From positions 1 to 64,000 of the forward strand of contig JBQDDG010000012.1 of the NCBI GenBank assembly GCA_052093225.1: a stretch of 64,000 nt of DNA, written 5' to 3'. The position numbers and the translations under genes are program-made. The notes below the pieces were generated by a model. The model searched no databases and was not told the DNA's origin. It saw only the letters and a list, made by a program, of their open reading frames with translations. Numbering within the stretch: the stretch's first letter is position 1; each line of letters begins with the position of its first letter. The stretch is from JB111 sp052093225. Lineage in GTDB: Bacteria > Actinomycetota > Actinomycetes > Actinomycetales > Actinomycetaceae. This document shows positions 17,216 to 27,293 of the stretch, one piece after another.

Positions 17216-17953
17216 ATGAGCTCACCGCGCCGCAGCGCACGTCTTGCGCGCCGGTGGGACCGGCGCGCCCCGACCTGGGACTCGCGCTCGGCCGGCGCCG
17301 AGCGCCACCTGCTCGGTCCCCCACGGGCGTGGGTGTGCGGTCGGGCGCGCGGCGCGACGCTCGAGGTCGGCGTCGGGACCGGCGCCAACCTGCGGCACTA
17401 CGGGCCCGACGTCGTGCTCACGGGAGTCGACCTCAGTGCCGGCATGCTCGCGGAGGCCGAAGGGGCGGCGCGCCGGACCGGCCGCGAGATCGACCTGCGG
17501 GTCGCCGGCGCGGACGACCTGCCGTTCGACGACGAGACCTTCGACGCCGTCGTGCTCACGTTCGTGCTGTGCTCGGTGCCGTCCGTGCGCGCGGCCCTGG
17601 CCGAGTCCCTCCGCGTCCTGCGCCCCGGCGGCGAGCTGCTGCTGGCGGACCACGTGCGCTCGTCGTCGTGGCCGATGGCGCTGCTCATGCGCGGGGTCGA
17701 CCTGGCCTCGGGCCCGCTGTTCGGCGAGTACTTCGCGCGCCGCCCGCTCGACCAGCTCGAGGCGACCGGGGCCGCCGTCGTCGACACGCAGCGGACGAAG
17801 CGGCTCACCCCGATCGAGTCGGTGCATGCGCGGCGCTCGGTGAGCACGCGCGACGTCGACCCGACGGCGGGACCCGGCCTCCGCCGTCGTGGCAGGCTGG
17901 CCGGGTGGCTACCTACGCGGCTCTGGACCGGTTCGACTTCGACACGGCGCTGA
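17216..17953 (+). CDS. Class I SAM-dependent methyltransferase
   Basis: 245 aa, ATG with GAGGAGG 6 nt upstream. SAM-binding motif LEVGVGTG at residues 49-56, followed by LTGVDLSAGML and LRVLRPGGELLLADHV: a UbiE/phospholipid-N-methyltransferase-like small-molecule or lipid methyltransferase. The last 17 codons overlap the next gene by 49 nt in another frame, so the C-terminus beyond about residue 228 (Arg-rich) may have no function of its own. Substrate unknown. Confidence 0.8.
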   Translation: MSSPRRSARLARRWDRRAPTWDSRSAGAERHLLGPPRAWVCGRARGATLEVGVGTGANLRHYGPDVVLTGVDLSAGMLAEAEGAARRTGREIDLRVAGADDLPFDDETFDAVVLTFVLCSVPSVRAALAESLRVLRPGGELLLADHVRSSSWPMALLMRGVDLASGPLFGEYFARRPLDQLEATGAAVVDTQRTKRLTPIESVHARRSVSTRDVDPTAGPGLRRRGRLAGWLPTRLWTGSTSTRR

Positions 17954-18723
17954 TCGTCGCCACCGCCGACGACGGCGTGGTCTCCACCGACGGGGACGCC
18001 GAGCGCGTCTTCCCGTGGAAGTCGGTGTCGAAGCTCCTCACGGCGACGGCGGCGCTCGTCGCGATCGAGGCAGGTCACCTGACCCTCGACGAGCCGGCCG
18101 GACCCGAGGGCTCGACCGTCCGGCACCTCCTCGCGCACGCCTCCGGCCTGCCGATGGACGCCGGCGGCCCCACCCAGGCCCCCGAGAAGCGGCGCGTCTA
18201 CTCCAACCTGGGGTTCGAGACGCTCGGCGAGCTCGTCGGCCAGCGCGTCGGCATGCCCATCAACGACTGGGTGCGCCTCCAGGTCGTCGAGCCGCTCGGG
18301 CTGACCTCCGTGGTGACCGAGGGCAGCTGCGCGCACGGCTACTCGGGCTCGGCCGCCGACCTCATGACCTACGGGTTCGAGCTGCTCGACCCCGCGCTCG
18401 TCGGAGCCGGGCTGCACGCCGAGGCGACCGCCGTCGTCCTGCCCGGGCTGTCGGGCATCCTGCCCGGCTTCGGCCGGCAGACGAACAACGACTGGGGGCT
18501 CGGCTTCGAGATCCGCGCGGACAAGGACCCGCACTGGATGGGCGCGGCCGTGGCCCCGGCGTCGTTCGGGCACTTCGGCCAGTCGGGCTCGTTCCTGTGG
18601 GTGGACCCCACGCGGGGTGCGGCGGCGGCCTTCCTGGGTGACAAGCGGTTCGACACCGAGGTCCACGGGGTCATCTGGCCGGAGCTCAACGTCCAGGTGG
18701 TCGAGGCGCTCGACGCCCGCTGA
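17905..18723 (+). CDS. Beta-lactamase-class C-like serine hydrolase
   Basis: 272 aa from GTG 17905. S40-V-S-K43 (SxxK), Y99-S-N101 (YxN) and the C-terminal HFGQSG (HxG) are the three motifs of the class C/DD-peptidase fold. No signal peptide is present, so a cytoplasmic esterase or hydrolase is more likely than a secreted beta-lactamase. CAGGCT, a -10-like hexamer, lies 6 nt before the GTG, suggesting its own leaderless transcript inside the upstream gene, which it overlaps by 49 nt. Confidence 0.82.
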   Translation: MATYAALDRFDFDTALIVATADDGVVSTDGDAERVFPWKSVSKLLTATAALVAIEAGHLTLDEPAGPEGSTVRHLLAHASGLPMDAGGPTQAPEKRRVYSNLGFETLGELVGQRVGMPINDWVRLQVVEPLGLTSVVTEGSCAHGYSGSAADLMTYGFELLDPALVGAGLHAEATAVVLPGLSGILPGFGRQTNNDWGLGFEIRADKDPHWMGAAVAPASFGHFGQSGSFLWVDPTRGAAAAFLGDKRFDTEVHGVIWPELNVQVVEALDAR

Positions 18724-18782
18724 TCGCCGGCCGGCGGCCCTGTGACGGGGCGACGCGGCGGCGTGGTGGTGCGGCGGCCCGG

Positions 18783-19448
18783 TCAGGACGTGCGCGGGAC
18801 GATGGCGAGCCACGCGAGCGTGGCGAGCTGGCCGATCGGCGTGAGCAGGGGGCCGAACCCGAGGATGAGCGAGATCGGGCTGATCAGGGCGATGATCGCG
18901 GCCGCCCAGCCGAACCAGGCGGCGACGGACCCGATGTGGTCCTTGTCCTGCAGCAACGAGACGGCGGCGAATGTGATGAGTCCGAGTCCGACGGTCAGCG
19001 GGTAGAACCACAGCAGGATGGCGAACAGGTAGATCATCGCCTGCAGCCCCGCCTGGTCCTGCAGGTAGTCGGAGTGGTCGCCGAGGCCGGTGGCGAGTCC
19101 GGCCATCGCGGCGACGGTGGCCGAGGTGCCGGCGAGCACGCCGCCCGCTCCGGCGAGGTCGGCCCGGAAGTCCTGGGCGCCCTTGCCGTGCAGCAGCGTC
19201 CGCACCCGGAGCCCGGCGATCGTGATCGCGGTGCCCATGAAGAGCGCCACCGCCGGGAACAGCAGTGGTTCGCTGACCCGGCTGTAGAGCCCCATGGTCT
19301 CTTCGAAGGGAAGCCAGTAGATGTCGGCGGTCCGCGGCAGGGCACCGATGAGGAAGTAGGTGGCGACGAGAAAGGCCAGCGCTGCTGCCATCGCCCAGGT
19401 GGCCGGAGAAGTGCCACCGTCCCACTGCTCGCGTCGGGATCGATCCAC
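18783..19448 (-). CDS. Multi-spanning membrane protein of unknown function
   Basis: 221 aa from GTG 19448, selected because AGGAG precedes it by 6 nt on the minus strand; an ATG 17 codons upstream lacks a good ribosome site. About six membrane segments spread over residues 17-215, with acidic and basic loops between the second and third. No recognised family. It is transcribed towards the serine hydrolase gene (59-nt convergent spacer). Confidence 0.6.
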   Translation of the reverse strand: MDRSRREQWDGGTSPATWAMAAALAFLVATYFLIGALPRTADIYWLPFEETMGLYSRVSEPLLFPAVALFMGTAITIAGLRVRTLLHGKGAQDFRADLAGAGGVLAGTSATVAAMAGLATGLGDHSDYLQDQAGLQAMIYLFAILLWFYPLTVGLGLITFAAVSLLQDKDHIGSVAAWFGWAAAIIALISPISLILGFGPLLTPIGQLATLAWLAIVPRTS

Positions 19449-19613
19449 GTGAAGCTCCTGGTGATTCAGTTCTGGTCGAGGTCCGGTCCAGCCTGCCATG
19501 ACAGCGACATGGCTGGACTCGGCTGAGTGTCCTGGTCGACGTTCACGACCACCGGCCCGTCGCCGTCGATCGAACTGACGTGCAGAGGGCCCTTGCGGGC
19601 TGCGCACCGTCGG

Positions 19614-19925
19614 TATACCGTCAGTGCAACCGCGTCGACGCTGCCGGCCGGCACGTTCACCGGCCAGGACGAGGACGTCCAGCTCATCGGGTTCACCACG
19701 ACGATCATCGCCTCGGCGGAGATGTCGGACGAGACCGCCTACGCGATCACGGCCGCGCTCGTGGAGAGCGCAGAGTCGCTGCGGTCCTCGAACGCCTCGA
19801 TGGCGTCGTTCGACCCGGAGACGGCGTGGACCGACGAGGCCACGGGCGGCGTCGAGCTGCACCCGGGTGCCCAGCAGTACTTCGAGGAGAACGGCTACAT
19901 GGACTCGGCCTCCGAGGACAGCTGA
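19614..19925 (+). pseudogene. 3' fragment of a TAXI-family TRAP transporter binding protein
   Basis: The 104 codons encode a sequence that matches only the C-terminal third of TAXI solute receptors: LPAGTFTGQDEDV (family: IPAGTYPGQDEDV), a central IIASAEMSDETAYAIT, and GVELHPGAQQYFEENGY near the end. No signal peptide, lipobox or N-terminal lobe is encoded upstream in any frame, and no TRAP membrane subunit is nearby. A GTG at 19527 could open a 132-aa frame but its first 29 residues show no homology. This is best read as a decayed gene remnant. Confidence 0.8.
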
Positions 19926-20088
19926 CCGGTCCGACGTCCGAGAGCCCCGGTCCGCCACCGCTCGGAGGCGGACCGGGGCTCTCGTGCGCGTCGTTCCAGG
20001 TGCGGCGCCCTACCGGGGCGACCGACCGTCAGGCCCCCGTCCCGGACCTCCGGCCCTGCGAGCCCCCAGCGGCCCTGCCGAACCCGCC

Positions 20089-20880
20089 TCAGACGCTCGG
20101 GTCGAGGTCCACGATCACCGGGGCGTGGTCCGAGGCGCCCTTGCCCTTGCGCTCCTCGCGGTCGACGCTCGCGCCGGTCACGGTGGCCGACAGCGCCGGG
20201 GACGCGTAGGCGAAGTCGATGCGCATGCCCTGCCCCTTGGGGAACCGCAGCTGCTGGTAGTCCCAGTACGTGTAGACGCCGGGGGCGTGCGGGCGCGTGA
20301 CCTCGGTGAACCCGGCGTCCTCGAACGCGCTGAACGCTGCGCGCTCCGGCTCGGTGACGTGCGTCTTCCCCTCGAAGAACTCCATGTCCCACACGTCCTC
20401 GTCCAGCGGTGCCACGTTCCAGTCGCCCATGAGCGCGATCTTCCGCCGGCCGTCCTCCTCGAGCCGGCCGCGCGCGACGTCCTTGAGGGTGGCGAGCCAC
20501 TCGAGCTTGTAGGAGTAGTGGGGGTGGTCGATCTCCCGGCCGTTGGGCACATAGAGGCTCCACACCTCGACGTCGCCGCAGAGCGCGCCGATCGCCCGCG
20601 CCTCGGCCACCGGCGGGTCGCCGAACTCGGGCATGCCGGGGAAGCCGACCGTCACGTCGTCGAGCCCCACGCGCGAGACGACCGCGACACCGTTCCACTG
20701 GTTGAGGCCGTGCAGCGCCACCTGGTAGCCCACCTCCTCGAACCGCTCCAGCGGGAACTGGTCGACCCGGCACTTGAGCTCCTGCATCGCGAGCACGTCC
20801 GTGTCCGAACGCTCGAGGAAGGCGAGGACCCGGTCCACTCGCGTGCGGATGGAGTTGACGTTCCACGTGGCGATGCGCAT
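20089..20880 (-). CDS. xthA: Exodeoxyribonuclease III / AP endonuclease
   Basis: 263 aa from ATG 20880. TWNVNSIRTR, LAMQELKC (catalytic Glu), SLYVPNGRE, LMGDWNVAP (DxN) and GKGASDHAPV (terminal DH) are the exonuclease III active-site blocks. It repairs abasic sites and trims 3' ends in base-excision repair. The start is fixed by the first conserved residues and by TAGCGT (-10, minus strand 20893-20888), 7 nt upstream, indicating a leaderless mRNA. Confidence 0.96.
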   Translation of the reverse strand: MRIATWNVNSIRTRVDRVLAFLERSDTDVLAMQELKCRVDQFPLERFEEVGYQVALHGLNQWNGVAVVSRVGLDDVTVGFPGMPEFGDPPVAEARAIGALCGDVEVWSLYVPNGREIDHPHYSYKLEWLATLKDVARGRLEEDGRRKIALMGDWNVAPLDEDVWDMEFFEGKTHVTEPERAAFSAFEDAGFTEVTRPHAPGVYTYWDYQQLRFPKGQGMRIDFAYASPALSATVTGASVDREERKGKGASDHAPVIVDLDPSV

Positions 20881-21029
20881 GGCGACCACGCTAGCGCGCG
20901 GCGACCACATCGCCGTCGTGCTCATCCGTGCGTGATCGCGCCGACCCGTGCGCTCCCGCGCGGGCGTCCCTATGCTCGAGGGACCGGCCACGCGGGGGTG
21001 GCCCTGATGCGCAAGGAGGCGTGACAGAC

Positions 21030-22553
<1,524 letters not shown>

Positions 22554-22609
22554 GCCACCCCGACGGCGGGCGTCCGGCCCTCGGGCCGGGCGCCCCGGAA
22601 GGACATCCC

Positions 22610-23098
22610 ATGACGACGACGACCGAGCGGGTCGCGCTCACCGAGGCGGCGGCCACGCTGCTCAGGCGGCTGCGCGCCACGCACGGCGAGCTCATGTTCC
22701 ACCAGTCCGGGGGCTGCTGCGACGGCTCGTCCCCGATGTGTTTCGCGCAGGGGGACTTCCTCACCGGCGACGCCGACGTCCACCTCGGCGACCTCGTCGT
22801 GGCGGCGGAGGGCGACGGCGCGGACGGTGAGGGTGCCGGCGCGACGGGCGGTGCCCGCGGTGACGGCACCAACGACGGTGCCGGCGGTGACTCGTTCACC
22901 GTGCCCGTGTGGATGAGCCGGAACCAGTTCGAGTACTGGCGGCACACGCACCTGACGATCGACGTCGTGCCGGGTCGGGGCGCGGGCTTCTCGCTCGAGG
23001 CGCCCGAGGGCGTGCGGTTCCTCATCCGCTCTCGCCTGCTCACCGACGAGGAGGCCGACGCGCTGGCGGCCGAGGAGCTCCAGACCTCCGCCGGGTAG
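22610..23098 (+). CDS. DUF779 protein, aldehyde dehydrogenase partner
   Basis: 162 aa. LMFHQSGGCCDGSSPMCF at residues 33-50 is the Cys-rich DUF779 signature; WMSRNQFEYWRHTHLTIDVV and the FSLEAPEGVRFLIRSR end also match. Between them, at about residues 65-96, lies a Gly/Asp/Asn-rich insert absent from typical members. The function is unknown in the family; gene pairing suggests a role in aldehyde oxidation, perhaps redox or metal related given the paired cysteines. Confidence 0.88.
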   Translation: MTTTTERVALTEAAATLLRRLRATHGELMFHQSGGCCDGSSPMCFAQGDFLTGDADVHLGDLVVAAEGDGADGEGAGATGGARGDGTNDGAGGDSFTVPVWMSRNQFEYWRHTHLTIDVVPGRGAGFSLEAPEGVRFLIRSRLLTDEEADALAAEELQTSAG

Positions 23099-23114
23099 CG
23101 CGTAGGGGATGATC

Positions 23115-23154
<40 letters not shown>

Positions 23155-23234
23155 TACCGGCGTGCGGCCGGGGCACCGCTGAGCCCCGGCCGGTCCGCTG
23201 CGGCGTCGCGGTCGCGGCCCGATACCCTCGGGCC

Positions 23235-23822
23235 GTGACCTCGACGCCTGCTTCCCCCGTCAACGACTCCCAGCGCGCCCGACTGGCCGAGTACGTCTCC
23301 GAGCTCGGGGTCGTGCGCGGGCACGTCGTGCTCTCGTCCGGCAAGGAGTCCGACTACTACGTCGACATGCGGCGCGTGACCCTGCACCGCGAGGCCGCGC
23401 CGCTGCTCGGCCACGTCCTGCTCGACCTCCTCGAGGAGGAGGGGCTCGGCGTCGACGAGATCGACGCCGTCGGGGGCCTCACGCTGGGCGCGGACCCGGT
23501 GGCGCTCTCGATCCTGCACGCCGCGGCGTCGCGCGGGCAGTCGCTCGACGCGTTCGTGGTGCGCAAGGAGGCCAAGGCCCACGGCATGCAGCGCCGCATC
23601 GAGGGGCCGGACGTCACGGGGCGCCGCGTCGTCGTCGTGGAGGACACCTCGACCACCGGTGGCTCCGCGCTCACCGCGGTCCACGCCGTCCTCGAGGCCG
23701 GTGCCGAGGTGGCGGGCGTGCTCGTCGTCCTCGACCGCGCCACCGGTGCGCGCGAGGCGGTCGAGGAGCAGGGCCACCGGTACCTCAGCGCGCTCGAGCT
23801 GTCCGACATCGGCCTTGCCTGA
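23235..23822 (+). CDS. pyrE: Orotate phosphoribosyltransferase
   Basis: 195 aa from GTG 23235; TACCCT (23223-23228) ends 6 nt before it, so the mRNA is probably leaderless. The PRPP-binding loop VVVVEDTSTTGGSALTA, LSSGKESDYYVDMR at the N-terminus, and FVVRKEAKAHG are diagnostic. It converts orotate and PRPP to OMP in pyrimidine synthesis. The stop overlaps or abuts the start of the SPOUT methyltransferase gene, a common actinobacterial pairing. Confidence 0.95.
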   Translation: MTSTPASPVNDSQRARLAEYVSELGVVRGHVVLSSGKESDYYVDMRRVTLHREAAPLLGHVLLDLLEEEGLGVDEIDAVGGLTLGADPVALSILHAAASRGQSLDAFVVRKEAKAHGMQRRIEGPDVTGRRVVVVEDTSTTGGSALTAVHAVLEAGAEVAGVLVVLDRATGAREAVEEQGHRYLSALELSDIGLA

Positions 23823-23829
23823 CGAGCCG

Positions 23830-24651
23830 GTGGGCGGTCGGGGCGAGCCGGACCGGGGTCTGGACGCGACGAACCGCGATCTCGACGAGCCGAGCCGTGA
23901 CCCCGGCGAGCCGGGCCTTGACCCCGACGAGCCGGGCTACGACCCCGAGGCGACGAACCGCAATCTCGACGAGCCGGGCCCCGAGCTCGAGGACGCAGGG
24001 GCAGAGCGCGTGGTCGGCGTCGGGCCGTGGGAGGGCGACGTGCCGGACGAGCCCCACCTCGATCCCGAGCTCATCGCCGAGGGGGACCGCCGCAACGTCG
24101 CCGACCACTACCGCTACTGGTCCGTGGCGGCCATCCGCGCGGACCTCGCCGCCCGCGCGCAGCCCCTCCACCTCGCGCTGCTCAACACGGGGCGCGACCT
24201 CAACATCGGCTCGCTCGTGCGCACCGCCAACGCCTTCAACGTCGCCTCGGTGCAGATCGTGGGCAGGCGCCGCTGGAACCGCCGCGGAGCGATGGTCACC
24301 GACCGCTACCTGACGATCGAGCACCGGCCCGACGCCGGGTCGCTCCTCGCCTGGGCGCGCGGGCTCGGGCTGGCGGTGGTCGGCGTCGACAACCTGCCCG
24401 GCGCGGAGCCGCTCGAGGGGCGGGCGCTGCCGCGCGACGCCGTGCTCGTCCTCGGCGAGGAGTCGGCGGGGCTGCCCGCCGAGCTCGTGGCGGCGTGCGA
24501 CCTGCTCGTCGCCATCACGCAGCACGGGTCGACGCGGTCGCTCAACGTGGCCGCGGCCGGCGCGATCGCCATGCACACCTGGATGACGCAGCACGCGGGA
24601 CCGCCCGAGTCGCCTGGGCCGCCCGACGTCCCCGCGCCGCCCCGGGCGTAG
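23830..24651 (+). CDS. TrmH/SpoU-family RNA methyltransferase
   Basis: 273 aa from GTG 23830 (a TTG at 23815 overlapping pyrE is an alternative). The SPOUT motifs are present in order: LNTGRDLNIGSLVRTANAF, LVLGEESAGLP and HGSTRSLNVAAAGAIAM. It methylates 2'-O of a tRNA or rRNA nucleotide; the target is not predictable. The first 55 residues are an acidic Pro/Asp/Glu repeat (LDEP, DEPGYDPEA, LDEPG) that is not part of the fold, and a Pro-rich tail ends the protein. Confidence 0.9.
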   Translation: MGGRGEPDRGLDATNRDLDEPSRDPGEPGLDPDEPGYDPEATNRNLDEPGPELEDAGAERVVGVGPWEGDVPDEPHLDPELIAEGDRRNVADHYRYWSVAAIRADLAARAQPLHLALLNTGRDLNIGSLVRTANAFNVASVQIVGRRRWNRRGAMVTDRYLTIEHRPDAGSLLAWARGLGLAVVGVDNLPGAEPLEGRALPRDAVLVLGEESAGLPAELVAACDLLVAITQHGSTRSLNVAAAGAIAMHTWMTQHAGPPESPGPPDVPAPPRA

Positions 24652-24881
24652 TGCCGAAGGCGCCCCCCGGGGCCGCCCAGGCGGGGCCATCCGGGTGGTG
24701 CCACCCAGGCCGCCCCCGCGGAAAACCGCGCGCCGCCTGCGCGAGGCCCGCTCCGCCGTCGGGGCCGGGCACGGGCCGCGGGAGGCGCCCCGTCTGCGGG
24801 ACGAGGGTCCCGGACGCCGGACCGCCAAAGGTGGGATGATCGGGGGCGACACCGCCACGTTCAACGACCAGGAGGTCCAGG

Positions 24882-25904
24882 ATGCCCATCGCCACACCCG
24901 AGGTGTACGTCGACATGATCGACCGGGCGAAGGCCGGCAAGTTCGCCTACCCCGCCATCAACGTCACCTCGTCGCAGACGCTGACCGCTGCGCTGCGTGG
25001 CTTCGCCGAGGCCGAGTCCGACGGCATCATCCAGGTCTCGGTCGGCGGCGCGGAGTACGCGTCGGGCTCCACGGTGAAGGACCGCGTCGCCGGTTCGCTC
25101 GCGCTCGCGGCCTACGCCAAGGAGGTCGCCAAGGGCTACCCGGTGACCGTCGCCCTGCACACCGACCACTGCGCCGAATCGAACCTCGACTCCTGGGTGC
25201 GGCCGCTGCTCGAGATCGCCAAGCAGGAGGTCGACGCCGGCCGCCTGCCCGCGTTCCAGTCGCACATGTGGGACGGCTCGACCGTCGACCTCGAGACGAA
25301 CCTGCGCATCGCGGAGGAGCTCCTCGAGAAGTCCGTCGCCGCGCGCACGCTCCTCGAGATCGAGATCGGCGTGGTCGGTGGCGAGGAGGACGGCCACGAG
25401 GCCGAGATCAACGAGAAGCTCTACACGACGCCGGAGGACGGCCTCGCGACGGCCCGCGCCCTCGGCACGGGGGAGAGGGGGCGCTACCTCACCGCGCTGA
25501 CCTTCGGCAACGTGCACGGCGTGTACAAGCCCGGCTCGGTCCGGCTCCGCCCCGAGCTCCTCGGCGAGATCCAGAGCGCGGTGGGCCAGGAGGTCGGCAA
25601 GGAGAACCCGTTCGACCTGGTCTTCCACGGTGGCTCGGGCTCCTCGGAGGAGGAGGTCGCCACGGCCGTGCGCCACGGCGTCATCAAGATGAACGTCGAC
25701 ACCGACACGCAGTACGCGTTCAGCCGCCCCGTCGTGGAGCACATGTTCCGCAACTACGACGGCGTGCTGAAGATCGACGGCGAGGTCGGCAACAAGAAGC
25801 AGTACGACCCGCGCGCGTGGGGCAAGGCGGCGGAGGCGGGCATGGCCCAGCGCATCGTCGAGTCCTGCGAGTGGCTCGGGTCGGCCGGCAAGAAGATCAG
25901 CTGA
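24882..25904 (+). CDS. fbaA: Fructose-bisphosphate aldolase, class II
   Basis: 340 aa, AGGAGG 6 nt before the ATG. Zinc and substrate motifs ALHTDHCAE, EIEIGVVGGEEDGHE, TFGNVHGVYKPG and FHGGSGSS place it in the long class IIA group (FbaA). It cleaves fructose 1,6-bisphosphate to DHAP and GAP in glycolysis and works in reverse in gluconeogenesis, matching pckG and glcB nearby. The 230-nt spacer upstream holds a small GGGTGG/CCACCC hairpin at 24693-24709 and no other signal. Confidence 0.97.
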   Translation: MPIATPEVYVDMIDRAKAGKFAYPAINVTSSQTLTAALRGFAEAESDGIIQVSVGGAEYASGSTVKDRVAGSLALAAYAKEVAKGYPVTVALHTDHCAESNLDSWVRPLLEIAKQEVDAGRLPAFQSHMWDGSTVDLETNLRIAEELLEKSVAARTLLEIEIGVVGGEEDGHEAEINEKLYTTPEDGLATARALGTGERGRYLTALTFGNVHGVYKPGSVRLRPELLGEIQSAVGQEVGKENPFDLVFHGGSGSSEEEVATAVRHGVIKMNVDTDTQYAFSRPVVEHMFRNYDGVLKIDGEVGNKKQYDPRAWGKAAEAGMAQRIVESCEWLGSAGKKIS

Positions 25905-25944
25905 CCGCACACCCGTAGCGGTACCCGCGCAGCCGCACGGTCAC

Positions 25945-26055
25945 CTACGCCCGGTCGCTCGCCGGCCGGTCGGGGTGCCGTGCGGCTGCGCGGCGGCGAC
26001 GCTCCACGATGATCGTCAGGAGCAGGACCACCGCCAGCGTGACGCCCCAGCGCAC
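25945..26055 (-). CDS. Possible 36-aa single-span membrane peptide
   Basis: A short frame from GTG 26055 encodes a hydrophobic stretch (VTLAVVLLLTIIV) followed by ERRRR and a basic tail, the layout of a small bitopic membrane protein. It begins 37 nt after the cysK stop in the same direction. There is no clear ribosome-binding site, so this is a weak call kept because nothing else explains the 187-nt spacer. Confidence 0.25.
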   Translation of the reverse strand: MRWGVTLAVVLLLTIIVERRRRAAARHPDRPASDRA

Positions 26056-26091
26056 CAGCGTCGGCGGGTCGCACGTGACCTGGCGGGGGCG

Positions 26092-27054
26092 TCAGTCCCT
26101 GGCGGGGCGCACGTGGTCGAACAGCTCGGAGGAGACGTAGCGCTCGCCGCCGTCGGGCAGGATCGCCACGATCGTCTGCCCCGCGTGCTCCGCACGCCGG
26201 GCGATCCGCGACGCGGCGTGCAGCGCGGCGCCGGAGGACACCCCGAGCAGCAGGCCCTCGGTGACTGCCGCGCGGCGCGCCCACCCGATCGCCTCGTCCT
26301 GGGGAACTGTGACGATCTCGTCGATGAGGTCGAGGTCGGTGACCGGCGGGACCCCGTTGCCCCCGGTGGTGCCCTGGATCTTGTGCGGCTGCCACTCGCC
26401 GCCGCTGAGCACCGGCGCCTCGGCCGGCTCCACGCCGACGAGCCGGATGCCGGGGTTCTTCGTCCGCAGGAACCGGCCCGCCCCGCTGAGGGTGCCGCCC
26501 GTGCCGGTGGTGGCCACGAGCACGTCGACGCGCCCGCCCGTGTCCGCCCAGATCTCCGGTCCGGTGGTGGCCTCGTGGACGCCCGGGTTCGCGGCGTTGC
26601 CGCCCTGGCCCGAGAGGAAGATCGTCGGGTCCTCCTCGACGAGCCGGTTCGCGTACTGGTTCGCGCCCGCCATCCCCTCCGCGCCCGGCGTGAGCACGAG
26701 CTCCGCGCCGAAGGCCCGGATGAGTGCGCGGCGTTCGGCCGACACGTCGTCGGGCAGGACGATGACCACCTTGTAGCCGAGCAGCGCGCCGATCCAGGCG
26801 AACGCGATGCCGGTGTTGCCGCTCGTGGCCTCGAGGATCGTGCCGCCCGGGCGCAGCCGGCCGTCAGCCTCCGCCGCGCGCACGATCGACAGCGCCGTGC
26901 GGTCCTTGACGCTGGACGCCGGGTTGGCCGCCTCGAGCTTGCCCAGGACGGTGGCCGGCGGCGGGGTGCCGTCGGCGTCCTCCAGGAGGCGGCCGATCCG
27001 CACGAGCGGGGTGCGCCCCACGAGGTCGATGGCGTTCTCGGCGATCCGGGTCAC
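26092..27054 (-). CDS. cysK: Cysteine synthase (O-acetylserine sulfhydrylase)
   Basis: 320 aa from GTG 27054 with AGGAG upstream. PLP lysine K50 in NPASSVKDR, phosphate loop ATSGNTGIA, GTGGTLSG, and the C-terminal GVSSGAALHAA are the CysK markers. It makes cysteine from O-acetylserine and sulfide. No cysE follows, so the serine acetyltransferase is elsewhere. Confidence 0.95.
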   Translation of the reverse strand: MTRIAENAIDLVGRTPLVRIGRLLEDADGTPPPATVLGKLEAANPASSVKDRTALSIVRAAEADGRLRPGGTILEATSGNTGIAFAWIGALLGYKVVIVLPDDVSAERRALIRAFGAELVLTPGAEGMAGANQYANRLVEEDPTIFLSGQGGNAANPGVHEATTGPEIWADTGGRVDVLVATTGTGGTLSGAGRFLRTKNPGIRLVGVEPAEAPVLSGGEWQPHKIQGTTGGNGVPPVTDLDLIDEIVTVPQDEAIGWARRAAVTEGLLLGVSSGAALHAASRIARRAEHAGQTIVAILPDGGERYVSSELFDHVRPARD

Positions 27055-27293
27055 GACGGCTCCTTGTCTGCGGCCCGGGGGCCGGGCGGTGAGGCTGGCG
27101 CCCGAGGTTCGGGCGCCCGAGCTTGAGGCGTGGCATCCGGTGGCCCGGGCATCGGGCGATGTGCTCGCAGCCTCGCACCCGCGACCGGCCCGACGCGCGG
27201 GGGACGGACGCGGTTCCGGATCGTGGACGCCTGGCCCCGCGGGTACGCTCGTGCGGGCGTCGGACGACGGCGTCAGCGAACGAAGGAGCGGAC

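Noticed and set aside
19527..19613. Upstream part of the 132-aa frame containing the TAXI fragment as a genuine N-terminus
   Set aside because: The first 29 residues show no similarity to TAXI receptors, no signal peptide and no ribosome site; the homology begins at about 19614.
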